Position numbers and translations under genes: made by a program
Shown here: piece by piece, positions 18,051 through 25,664 of the stretch
Layout of the letters: each line of letters starts with the position of its first letter
Position numbering within the stretch: position 1 is the stretch's first letter
Source of the DNA: Terriglobia bacterium
Lineage (GTDB): Bacteria; Acidobacteriota; Terriglobia; Terriglobales; Acidobacteriaceae
Direction: 5' to 3'
Assembly (NCBI GenBank): GCA_020072845.1
Contig: JAIQGF010000004.1
Span: forward strand, 233,957-297,956
Length of the DNA stretch: 64,000 nt
The notes under the pieces: model-generated
The model's database searches: none
Told to the model about the DNA's origin: nothing
Seen by the model: the letters and a program-made list of their open reading frames with translations, nothing else

Positions 18051-18176
18051 ATGCCAAGCACCCGCGCTCACGATCCGCGAACGCCGCTGAACGAAACCCG
18101 CATCTGGGACTACATCAGCTTTGCCCTGCTGGTAATGCTGTCCCTGCTGGTCTACACCTGGCTGGAGCCCCACTAG
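18051..18176 (+). CDS. 41-residue single-span membrane microprotein, copy 2
   Basis: MPSTRAHDPRTPLNE then TRIWDYISFALLVMLSLLV and a YTWLEPH tail. It aligns without gaps to copy 1 (17706): shared T-R-hydrophobic-W-D, AL, LS and WLxP. The ATG follows GGGGGGTGGG, again like copy 1. The stop codon overlaps the stop of the convergent cca gene by 4 bases. Not seen in any family I know; could be a subunit, a regulator of a membrane enzyme, or a small toxin. Confidence 0.65.
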   Translation: MPSTRAHDPRTPLNETRIWDYISFALLVMLSLLVYTWLEPH

Positions 18177-19546
18177 CCGGTCTGCGACAGCGGAAACTCG
18201 CGCCGCACCAGTTCCACCGCCTGTTCGCGGCTGGTGGCGCTTCCTTCCAACTGCGCGTCCTCCACCGCGGAGAGAATTTCCCGGAACCTGGGCCCGGGAG
18301 GGTAACCCATGGCCAGCAGGTCGTGGCCGGTGAGCAGCGGCTGCGGCCGGATCTGTTCCGGCGGAGTCTGCTCAATTTTCTGCCGCAGAAATTCGTAGAT
18401 GCCAAGGTCGCCGTGGCTGGCAAGGCAGTCAATGCGATGCATCTCCAGGTGCTCGGCGAACTCCGGCTGCCGCATGAAACGCTTGAGGGTTGAGGGCTTC
18501 ATGTCCAGTGCGTCGGCAAAGCGCATATGCTGGCCGACGAGCACGGCGATCTGGCGGGTGTCGTCGCTGGACATGCGCAGGCGGCGCGCGATGTCTTCCG
18601 CCATGGCAACGCCGACCTCCACGTGATGGTCGAAGCGGATGCGATCCGGCGCCACGCGAAACGTCGGCGGCTTGCCGACATCGTGCAGCAGCGCGCCCCA
18701 GGCGAGCGTCGGCGACGTATTGGGCGGCAGCATTTCCAGCATCAGCAGCGTGTGCACCCAGACATCGCCCTCGGGATGAAACTCCGGCGGCTGCTCCACG
18801 CCTTTCATCCTTTCCACTTCCGGCAGGACCTCATGCAGCAGGCCGGTTTCGCCCAGCAACTCGAAGGCGCGGCGCGCGCGGCCCTCGGTGAGCATCTTGG
18901 TAAGCTCGTCGCGGACACGTTCGCGGCTGACCTGCGCGATCTGCGGCGCCAGTTGCTGGATGGCGCGCAGGGTGTCGGGATCAATCCTGTAGCCGAAGCG
19001 GGCGGCGAAGCGCACCGCGCGCAGCATGCGCAGGTTGTCTTCCGTGAAACGCTTCTCCGGCGCGCCGATGGTGCGGATGAGCTGGTGGTGCAGGTCGCCG
19101 AGGCCGCCGACGTAGTCGAGCACCTGGTTGGTGATCGGGTCCAGCAGCAGTCCGTTGATAGTGAAATCGCGGCGCTGCACGTCCTCGCGCGGATCCTTCG
19201 AGTAGGTGACCTGGTCGGGATGGCGGCCGTCGGTGTACAGGCCGTCGGAGCGGAAGGTGGCCACCTCGACCGTCGTCGGGTGATCGGGAGATCGGGTGAC
19301 CGGGTGATCGGCAACCACGGAATCAGCGGGGACCAGCACGACACCAAACCGCGCTCCAACCGCCCAGGTCTTGGGGAAAATGCGCATGACCTCTTCGGGA
19401 CGGGCGTCGGTGGAGACGTCGTAGTCGGCGGGCTCGCGTCCCAGCACCAGGTCGCGCACACATCCGCCGACGAGGTACGCCAAGTAGCCGCGTTCGCGCA
19501 GGGTGCGCACGATCTCGAGGGCGGCGGACTTGGCAGCATCAGACAT
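18173..19546 (-). CDS. cca: CCA tRNA nucleotidyltransferase
   Basis: 457 residues. Adds or repairs the 3' CCA of tRNA. Motifs in order: GGCVRD (27-32), DYDVSTDA (41-48, the catalytic Asp pair), RRDFTINGL, the FTEDNLRMLRAVRFAARFG helix pair, then an HD domain (WGALLHDVGKP, DHHVEVG). The stretch at about 74-92 (DSVVADHPVTRSPDHPTT) interrupts the family's strand just before VEVATFRSDG and is encoded by a GATC-type palindromic repeat found elsewhere only between genes. Frame is kept and all catalytic residues are present, so the enzyme should work. Confidence 0.94.
   Translation of the reverse strand: MSDAAKSAALEIVRTLRERGYLAYLVGGCVRDLVLGREPADYDVSTDARPEEVMRIFPKTWAVGARFGVVLVPADSVVADHPVTRSPDHPTTVEVATFRSDGLYTDGRHPDQVTYSKDPREDVQRRDFTINGLLLDPITNQVLDYVGGLGDLHHQLIRTIGAPEKRFTEDNLRMLRAVRFAARFGYRIDPDTLRAIQQLAPQIAQVSRERVRDELTKMLTEGRARRAFELLGETGLLHEVLPEVERMKGVEQPPEFHPEGDVWVHTLLMLEMLPPNTSPTLAWGALLHDVGKPPTFRVAPDRIRFDHHVEVGVAMAEDIARRLRMSSDDTRQIAVLVGQHMRFADALDMKPSTLKRFMRQPEFAEHLEMHRIDCLASHGDLGIYEFLRQKIEQTPPEQIRPQPLLTGHDLLAMGYPPGPRFREILSAVEDAQLEGSATSREQAVELVRREFPLSQTG
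19270..19312. repeat. GATC-type repeat inserted in frame in cca
   Basis: GTCGGGTGATCGGGAGATCGG then GTGACCGGGTGATCGG: the same words as the intergenic repeats at 14863-14932 and 50985-51028, here translated as ADHPVTRSPDHPTT. Confidence 0.8.
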
Positions 19547-19548
19547 AA

Positions 19549-19626
19549 GGGTCTATCGGTCTTTCGGTCTTTCGGTCTGTCGGAATGGCAACCAACGACC
19601 GACAGACTGATAGACCGAGAGACCCT
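19549..19626. repeat. Intergenic hairpin of TCGGTCT words between cca and tsaD
   Basis: GGGTCTATCGGTCTTTCGG... on the left pairs with ...CTGATAGACCGAGAGACCC on the right around a short centre (about 19585-19597). Lies between the divergent starts of cca and tsaD, where promoters are expected. Confidence 0.8.
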
Positions 19627-19669
19627 ATGCAACGCTCCATTGCGCCGCATGATCCTCTAGTATAGAGAC

Positions 19670-20839
19670 ATGCCCGACGCTTACATCCTGGGAATCGAGA
19701 GCTCCTGCGACGAGACCGCAGCGGCTGTCGTGCGCTCGGGCGAGCAGGTCATCTCCAACGTCGTGCTCTCGCAGATCGCCACCCACCGGCCCTACGGGGG
19801 CGTGGTGCCGGAATTGGCGTCGCGCGAGCACTTGCGCGCCATCCTTCCCGTGGTCCGCACCGCTTTGGCGGAAGCCGGGCGCAACTACGAAACCGTGGAT
19901 GCTATCGCGGTCACGCGCGGTCCCGGACTGGCGGGCGCGCTGCTGGTGGGCATCAGCTTCGCCAAGGCGCTGGCGTTCGCGCTCGACAAGCCGCTGATTG
20001 CGGTCAATCACCTCGAAGGCCATATTCATGCCGTGCTGCTGGAGGAGCGCCAGAAGGGTAATCGCGAGATGCGCTTCCCGGTGCTCGCGCTGGTGGTGTC
20101 AGGCGGGCACACGCATCTGTATCTGGCCGAGCAGCGCGGCGCGAGCTGGACTTACCGGAACATCGGCCGCACCCGGGATGACGCCGCCGGCGAGGCTTTC
20201 GATAAAGTCGCCAAGCTGCTGGGGCTGGGCTATCCCGGCGGGCCCATCATCAACCAGCTGGCGGCGCACGGCAATCCCCAAGCGGTGAAATTCACCTTTG
20301 CGCAGATCAAGCACAGAGACCGCCAGGATCGTGTGGCCCGGGTCTCCGACCCGGGAAATCAAGGGTCAGAGACCCGTGCCACATTTGATTTTTCCTTCAG
20401 CGGCATCAAGACCGCAGTCTTGCGCTACGTTGAGACGCACCACATGCAGCGCGTAATTGACGCGCGCATGGCGGCGCTGGCTGAAATTCTCCACCCGGCG
20501 GCCGCTGACGTCCTGCGATTCAGCGATCCCATGACGCTCGACCTGGTGGCTTCGTTTCAGAACGCGGTCGTCGGGGACCTGGTCGAGAAGACGCTGGCGG
20601 CGGCGCGCGAGTACGAGGCCGCCACGCTGTTCGTCACCGGCGGTGTGGCCGCCAATAGCGAGTTGCGAGGCCGATTTGAGGAGCAGGCGGCGCAGGAAGG
20701 TCTGCCGGTCTTGTTCCCTTCCCGCCCGCTCTCCACCGACAATGCGGCCATGATCGCCGCCGCGGCGTATCCCAAATTTCTCGCTGGTGATTTTGCCGAG
20801 CCCGAGCTCTCGGCCGAGGCAGGACTGCAACTGCGCTAG
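19670..20839 (+). CDS. tsaD: tRNA N6-threonylcarbamoyladenosine transferase
   Basis: 389 residues; transfers the threonylcarbamoyl group to A37 of ANN-decoding tRNAs, with TsaB/TsaE. Visible: GIESSCDETA at the N-terminus, the metal His pair in NHLEGHIHA (His114, His118), VSGGHTHLY, DDAAGEAFDKVAK, the GYPGGP loop, and FVTGGVAANSELR with STDNAAMIA at the C-terminus. The family is usually about 340 residues. The excess is mostly one stretch at about 216-238, just before FDFSFSGIKTAV, encoded by a perfect-looking palindromic element. Frame and catalytic residues are kept. Confidence 0.95.
   Translation: MPDAYILGIESSCDETAAAVVRSGEQVISNVVLSQIATHRPYGGVVPELASREHLRAILPVVRTALAEAGRNYETVDAIAVTRGPGLAGALLVGISFAKALAFALDKPLIAVNHLEGHIHAVLLEERQKGNREMRFPVLALVVSGGHTHLYLAEQRGASWTYRNIGRTRDDAAGEAFDKVAKLLGLGYPGGPIINQLAAHGNPQAVKFTFAQIKHRDRQDRVARVSDPGNQGSETRATFDFSFSGIKTAVLRYVETHHMQRVIDARMAALAEILHPAAADVLRFSDPMTLDLVASFQNAVVGDLVEKTLAAAREYEAATLFVTGGVAANSELRGRFEEQAAQEGLPVLFPSRPLSTDNAAMIAAAAYPKFLAGDFAEPELSAEAGLQLR
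20332..20383. repeat. Palindromic element inserted in frame in tsaD
   Basis: Left arm 20332-20352 and right arm 20363-20383 are 21-base reverse complements with two mismatches (core GGGTCTCCGACCC against GGGTCAGAGACCC), loop of 10 bases. It is translated as VARVSDPGNQGSETRAT. Confidence 0.88.
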
Positions 20840-21232
20840 CTAGGTGACGGCCGTCTTTTGGCCCAGCGTCAGCTCCAGCGCCTTCCCAAGCTGTTCCTCG
20901 ATGTCGATGTCCTTGAAGATGACGTAGTTGGCGCGGCCTTCGGGTTTCATCTCGCTGGCGCTGCGCCGGCCGGCCAACACGACCAGCGGGATGCGCGCCA
21001 TCCTGGGATTCGCCTTGACCGCGGTAATCAGTTCGCTGCCGGTCATCTTGGGCATCATCAGGTCGGTGACGATCAGGTCCGGCAGCACGCTGGCGAGGAT
21101 GTGCATGGCTTCCACGCCGTTGGCGGCCGAGGCCACCGAGAAGCCGCGCTGCTCCAGGAACCGGCACACGGTATGCCGGATCAGCATGGAATCGTCCACC
21201 ACCAACGCGATCTGTTGTGGCATTGACTGCAT
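20840..21232 (-). CDS. Single-domain response regulator
   Basis: 130 residues from the ATG that follows AGGTTGAAG; a longer frame reaching 21334 has no ribosome site. Receiver domain with VVDDSM (acidic pocket), phospho-acceptor Asp in LIVTDLMMPKMTG and the conserved strand before the usual Lys position, where VVLAGRRSASE stands in place of the common (T/S)A...K arrangement. The final segment (YVIFKDIDIEEQLGKAL) supplies Lys in a less usual position. No output domain. Immediately convergent with tsaD (stops adjacent). Confidence 0.82.
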   Translation of the reverse strand: MQSMPQQIALVVDDSMLIRHTVCRFLEQRGFSVASAANGVEAMHILASVLPDLIVTDLMMPKMTGSELITAVKANPRMARIPLVVLAGRRSASEMKPEGRANYVIFKDIDIEEQLGKALELTLGQKTAVT

Positions 21233-21411
21233 CTTCAACCTGCGCGGCCATGCTGCCCGCCTGGGCAGCCAGACGGCTGGGAGTGCCTGGGGAGGTAACT
21301 GCTGAAAAGTATCAAAGTGCGTGGGACGCGGCAAGATAACAACGCGAGTACCTACATTACTTCAGTACCAGGCCGTCGTATCACAAAAGGATAAAGGCCC
21401 AGCCCTTGCAC

Positions 21412-22380
21412 CTAGTCTCCCGTCCCTTCTACCGCAGGCAATTGCGCCACCGGTGCGTCAGCCCCGGCCTTGGTTTTGATCTTGGCGCTGGTAACCAGAG
21501 CCACCGCCGCGACGATGATCACGGAGCCGGTCAGAATATAGGCATCCACCGTCTCCTGCAGCACCAGCCAGCCCAGAAAGACGGCCACCACGGGGTTGAC
21601 GTAGGCATAGGTAGCCACCTTGGGCATGGGGACGTTTTGCAGCAGCCAGATGTAGGCGCTGTACCCGACCCAGGAGCCGAACACGATCAGGTAGGCAATG
21701 GCGCCAATGCCCGATGCGGTCCAATGAGCGCGCGCCGGCTCGCGCAGGGCAAACGCGAGTGTGAGATTCAGCGCGCCGGCGATGGCCATCTGCCATCCGG
21801 TCGCGGCGAAGGCGTCAATGCCCTCCTGCCAGCGCTTGGAGAGCGCCGATCCCAGCGCCCATGCGAACGACGCCACGGGCAGGGTAAGGGCGGCCAGCAG
21901 CACGCGCCGGTCCAGAGGATTCGACGACATCTCGCGCAACTTGGGCCACAGCAGCACCACAATCCCGCAAATCCCCAACAGCAGGCCGACGATTCCGCGG
22001 CGCGAAACGTGGTCGCCGCGGAACATCCAGGTGTCGATCAACAGGAACCACAGTGGCGTCATGGAAACGATCAGCGCGGCCAGCCCGGTGGGCACCACTT
22101 CCTCGGCACGCGCCAGAATGGGGTTGGCGACGGTCAGCAACAGCGCCCCAATGATGCCCAGCCGAACCCCTTCGCCCAGCGTCACCCGGATGCGGCGGCC
22201 GCTGAGCGCGCACCAGAGGAGCATCAGCAGGCCGGCGATAAGAAACCGCGTGCCGGTCATCAACAGCGGCGGAATGTGCTCCACCGCGATGCCGATGCCG
22301 AGGTAGGTCGAGCCCCAGAACACGTACACCAGCGCAAACGCAAAGGCGACGCGAAAGCGGTGCTGGCGCGAGTGGGGCAT
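21412..22380 (-). CDS. EamA/DMT-family membrane transporter
   Basis: 322 residues with ten predicted membrane helices in two EamA repeats (about 10-140 and 165-300). The first repeat starts VYVFWGSTYLGIGIAVEHIPPLL, a typical EamA opening. Such proteins export metabolites or amino acids or act in permease roles; the substrate cannot be told. It is divergent from the class III aminotransferase, with 370 bases between. No ribosome site beyond a weak GGAAG-like stretch is visible before the ATG. Confidence 0.85.
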   Translation of the reverse strand: MPHSRQHRFRVAFAFALVYVFWGSTYLGIGIAVEHIPPLLMTGTRFLIAGLLMLLWCALSGRRIRVTLGEGVRLGIIGALLLTVANPILARAEEVVPTGLAALIVSMTPLWFLLIDTWMFRGDHVSRRGIVGLLLGICGIVVLLWPKLREMSSNPLDRRVLLAALTLPVASFAWALGSALSKRWQEGIDAFAATGWQMAIAGALNLTLAFALREPARAHWTASGIGAIAYLIVFGSWVGYSAYIWLLQNVPMPKVATYAYVNPVVAVFLGWLVLQETVDAYILTGSVIIVAAVALVTSAKIKTKAGADAPVAQLPAVEGTGD

Positions 22381-22750
22381 AGTGGAAGTGAAAACTTACG
22401 ATAGCAGATCGCCCTGACGCGCCGGGGCTGGCGCCATTTACTTCTGACTTCTTAATTCCGACTTCACTTTCGTAACTTCACCCTTCGTCCCGGGGGTTAC
22501 GCCAGACATGCAGCGGGGCTATAATACTGTTGAGTAATTTCATGTCGCGCCTGCTGCATCACGGAAAGATCAAGGCCGCGCCGCCCTGCCGTTTGCGCAT
22601 GATCCTGACTCGTCCACGCGCCGGGCTGAACCTGGTTCCATCCCATTCCCGCCCCAATCTGTTTGGCGGCGACTAAGCGACTTTCCTCCGCCTTCGCCAC
22701 TCCGAACCAACCCAGCTTCGTTCGCCACGCAGCACTCATCGGAGGAAGTC
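22381..22750. promoter_or_regulatory. Divergent intergenic region with promoter and long leader
   Basis: Next to the transporter gene is an inverted pair of GAAGTGAAAACTTACGA and TCGTAACTTCAC words (22385-22482). Then a sigma-70-like promoter TTACGC (22497-22502), 17 bases, TATAAT (22520-22525) reads into the aminotransferase gene, leaving a leader of about 215 bases with no recognised riboswitch and a good ribosome site (GGAGGAAGTC) before the ATG. Confidence 0.6.
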
Positions 22751-24118
22751 ATGTCGAGCACAGTTACTATCCCGTCCGGACCCCACATTCGCACCACGCT
22801 GCCCGGGCCGAACGCCCTCCGCATCCTGGAAGGCGACAAGACCTACATCTCGCCGTCGTACACGCGCTCTTATCCGCTGGTCGCCAAGCGCGGCCGCGGC
22901 GTTGTCGTCGAAGACGTGGACGGCAACGAGTTCCTGGACTTCTCTGCCGGCATCGCCGTAACCTCCACCGGCCACTGCCATCCGGAGGTGGTCGCGGCCA
23001 TCCAGCAGCAGGCGGCGGAATTGATCCACATGTCGGGGACCGATTTCTATTACGAGCACATGATCACGCTCGCCGAGCGCCTTTCGGCGGTCGCGCCCAT
23101 GAAAGGCCCGCACCGCTTCTATTACGGCAATTCCGGCGCGGAGGCGGTCGAGGCCGCCATCAAGCTGTCGCGCTATCACACCAAGCGGCAGAACATCATC
23201 GCCTTCTACGGCGCCTTCCACGGCCGCACCATGGGCGCGCTGTCGTTGACCTCCTCGAAGGTGCAGCAGCGCCGCCGCTTTTTCCCGCTGATGCCCGGCG
23301 TGACCCACGTTCCCTATCCAAACGTCTACCGCCGGCCCCAAGGCACGGACCCAGTGGAGTACGCGGTGGAGTGCGCGCGCTTCATCGAGCAAAAGGTGCT
23401 GAAGACCACGCTTCCTCCGGAGGAAGTGGCGGCCATTTTCGTGGAACCCATCCAGGGCGAAGGCGGCTACGTTATCGCGCCGCCGGAGTTCCTGGTCGAA
23501 CTGCGCCGCATCTGCGACCGGCACGGCATCCTGCTCGTCGCCGACGAAGTGCAGTGCGGCTCCGGGCGCAGCGGCAAGTGGTGGGCGATCCAGCACGCCG
23601 GGGTTGAGCCCGACATCGTCTGCATCGCCAAGGGCATCGCCTCCGGCATGCCGCTGAGCGTGATGATGACCAAGCAGGACATCATGGACTGGGTGCCCGG
23701 CTCGCACGCCTCCACCTTTGGCGGCAACCCGGTGTGCATTGCCGCGGCTTTGGCGACGATGAACGTTCTGGAGCGCGAGGCAATCGCCAACGCCGACAGC
23801 ATCGGCCGCCACATCATGCAGCGCATCAGCGCGTGGCCGCAAAAGTACGCCATGGTTGGCGATGTGCGCGGACGCGGCTTGATGATCGGCGTCGAACTGG
23901 TCACCGACAAGCAAAGCAAAGCGCCCGCCGGAGCGGCTCGCGACAAGGTCGTCGAACTGGCCTTCGAGCGCGGCTGCCTGTTCCTGGGCGCCGGAGAGAA
24001 TTCCGTGCGCATCTGCCCGCCGCTGATCATCACTCGGGAGCAGGCCGATATCGGGCTCGACATCCTGGAAGAGTGCATTCGCACCGTGGACAAGAATGCC
24101 GACCAGCCCGGCAAGTAA
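22751..24118 (+). CDS. Class III (acetylornithine/GABA-type) aminotransferase
   Basis: 455 residues, PLP fold type I. Motifs: DVDGNEFLDFSAGIAVTSTGHCHPEV near the N-terminus (in part), GNSGAEAVEAAIKL, AFHGRTMGALSLT, the VADEVQCGSGRSGK Asp loop and the PLP lysine in CIAKGIASGMPLS. The long C-terminal region and 'SPSYTRSYPL' start place it with the 4-aminobutyrate/acetylornithine aminotransferase-like group common in Acidobacteria. Substrate (GABA, ornithine, lysine) cannot be fixed from sequence. Ribosome site GGAGGAAG is excellent. Confidence 0.88.
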   Translation: MSSTVTIPSGPHIRTTLPGPNALRILEGDKTYISPSYTRSYPLVAKRGRGVVVEDVDGNEFLDFSAGIAVTSTGHCHPEVVAAIQQQAAELIHMSGTDFYYEHMITLAERLSAVAPMKGPHRFYYGNSGAEAVEAAIKLSRYHTKRQNIIAFYGAFHGRTMGALSLTSSKVQQRRRFFPLMPGVTHVPYPNVYRRPQGTDPVEYAVECARFIEQKVLKTTLPPEEVAAIFVEPIQGEGGYVIAPPEFLVELRRICDRHGILLVADEVQCGSGRSGKWWAIQHAGVEPDIVCIAKGIASGMPLSVMMTKQDIMDWVPGSHASTFGGNPVCIAAALATMNVLEREAIANADSIGRHIMQRISAWPQKYAMVGDVRGRGLMIGVELVTDKQSKAPAGAARDKVVELAFERGCLFLGAGENSVRICPPLIITREQADIGLDILEECIRTVDKNADQPGK

Positions 24119-24123
24119 GGAGA

Positions 24124-24245
24124 TTGCCGAATTGCGGAATTTGAAATTGCGAATCGAAAAAAATCAGCCCGGTAATCTACCGGGCTTTCTTCAATAGCGG
24201 TCCGACCCAATTCCGCATTTCCGCAGTTCGGCAATTCCGCAATTA
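24124..24245. repeat. AATTGCGGAATTT hairpin repeat enclosing a terminator
   Basis: GCCGAATTGCGGAATTTG on the left and ATTCCGCAGTTCGGCAATTCCGCAATTAC on the right (in part) are inverted copies flanking a perfect 9-bp terminator stem. The right arm reaches the last codons of the convergent nadA gene. Confidence 0.75.
24166..24192. terminator. Bidirectional terminator between aminotransferase and nadA
   Basis: AGCCCGGTA (24166-24174) and TACCGGGCT (24178-24186) form a perfect stem with loop ATC; TTTCTTC follows on the plus strand and an A-rich run precedes it, serving the convergent gene. Confidence 0.85.
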
Positions 24246-25442
24246 CTGAATTTCTAGCATCCTGTCCAGTGCCACTCGCGCCCAGCGCTTCACCTCGTCC
24301 GCGACCTGGATGCGGTTCACCACGTTGCCGTCCACCAGGTTCTCCAGCGCCCAGCACAAATGCTGCGGCGAGATACGGAACATGGTGGTGCACAGGCAGC
24401 CGGAATCGTCGAGCGTGATCACCATCTTGTCCGGCGCCACTGCCTTCGCCAGCCGGTTGATCAAATGAATCTCGGTGCCAATGGCGAACTTCGAGCCCGC
24501 CGACGCCTGCTCCACCATCTTGATCAGCTTCTCGGTGGAGCCGATCCCGTCGGCCTTGCGGCAGACCTCCAGCCGGCACTCCGGATGCGCGATGACTCGA
24601 ATGTCCGGATACTTGGCGCGCACTTTATCCACGTGCTCCGGCAGGAAGCGCTGATGCACTGAGCAGTGTCCCTTCCAAAGGATCACTCGGGCGGCGCGCA
24701 GCCGGTCTTCGTTCTTGCTCAAGCCGCCCTGCGGCAGGAACGGGTCCCAGACGACCATGTCGCTGAGCGGGATTCCCATCGCGTCGGCCGTGTTGCGGCC
24801 CAGGTGCTGGTCGGGCAGGAAGAGGATTTTTTCGTTCCTGGCAAATCCCCAGTCAAAGGCGCCGCGCGCATTGGACGAGGTGCACACCAGGCCGCCGCGC
24901 TCGCCGCAAAACGCCTTGATCGCCGCCGTGGAATTCATGTAGGTGATCGGCGTCATGCCGTCGCCCGCGTCGCTGGTCAGGCCCATCCCGGCCAGTTGTT
25001 CCCAGCAGTCTTCCACCTGGGTGATTTCGGCCATGTCGGCCATGGAGCATCCGGCGTTCAGATCCGGGAGCACGACCACCTGGCCGGTGCGGCCGAGCAC
25101 GTCGGCGCTCTCCGCCATGAAATGCACGCCGCAGAACACGATGAACTGCCCGCGCGCCTGCGCCGCTATTTTGGAAAGCTTGTAGGAATCGCCGGTGTAA
25201 TCGGCGAAGCGGATGACTTCGTCACGCTGGTAATGGTGTCCGAGGACCACGCAGTCTTCGCCCAGCGTCTGTTTGGCGGCGGCGATGCGCTCGTCCATCG
25301 AGGAATCCGGCAGGACAAGATAACTGTCCAGCCTGCAACTGGAGCTGGTTGCGGTTGCCACTTTTGAACTCGCCTTCAGTTCCGCGCGTTGAGCGCGTGG
25401 AACGGGGATGTTGAAAGCATCCTTCGGCTCCAGTAGATCCAC
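24243..25442 (-). CDS. nadA: Quinolinate synthase (NadA)
   Basis: 399 residues. Condenses iminoaspartate with dihydroxyacetone phosphate in NAD synthesis; uses one [4Fe-4S] cluster. Motifs: VVLGHHYQRDEVIRFAD, VFCGVHFMAES (first Cys), VCTSSNARG (second Cys), and CLCTTMFRISPQHL (third). The conserved protein begins around DSYLVLPDSSMDERIAAAK; the N-terminal stretch of about 40 residues in front is unusual and encoded largely by repeats, including a palindrome at 25379-25403. The true start could be internal, but the frame is open from 25442. No nadB or nadC beside it. Confidence 0.93.
   Translation of the reverse strand: MDLLEPKDAFNIPVPRAQRAELKASSKVATATSSSCRLDSYLVLPDSSMDERIAAAKQTLGEDCVVLGHHYQRDEVIRFADYTGDSYKLSKIAAQARGQFIVFCGVHFMAESADVLGRTGQVVVLPDLNAGCSMADMAEITQVEDCWEQLAGMGLTSDAGDGMTPITYMNSTAAIKAFCGERGGLVCTSSNARGAFDWGFARNEKILFLPDQHLGRNTADAMGIPLSDMVVWDPFLPQGGLSKNEDRLRAARVILWKGHCSVHQRFLPEHVDKVRAKYPDIRVIAHPECRLEVCRKADGIGSTEKLIKMVEQASAGSKFAIGTEIHLINRLAKAVAPDKMVITLDDSGCLCTTMFRISPQHLCWALENLVDGNVVNRIQVADEVKRWARVALDRMLEIQ
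25379..25403. repeat. Palindromic element in the 5' end of nadA
   Basis: GTTCCGCGCG and CGCGTGGAAC are inverted arms (one mismatch) around TTGAG. Translated in the nadA frame as VPRAQRAEL. Next to it, GGTTGCGGTTGCC-type words encode the KVATATSSS stretch. Confidence 0.7.
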
Positions 25443-25664
25443 TGCCCGGTTGCTGGGCCCGACCTACGGGGTTGTTGAAGCCGCTGGTTGTTTCTATGCC
25501 TACCTTACAGATGCGCCGCTGAGCCAAAAGCTTCAGCCCGCAGCACGCGCACATGCGGGGAGGCAATTTTCAATTGTGCATCCGGAGGATGGCCGGCGCA
25601 AGTCAAAACGCCCGCCGGCATAAACGCCGGTAACCATCGGAGATAGCGAACATTGGGACTGGCT

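Noticed and set aside
17706-18176. Type I toxin-antitoxin pair for the microproteins
   Set aside because: No antisense promoter or structured antisense RNA could be recognised; kept only as one possibility.
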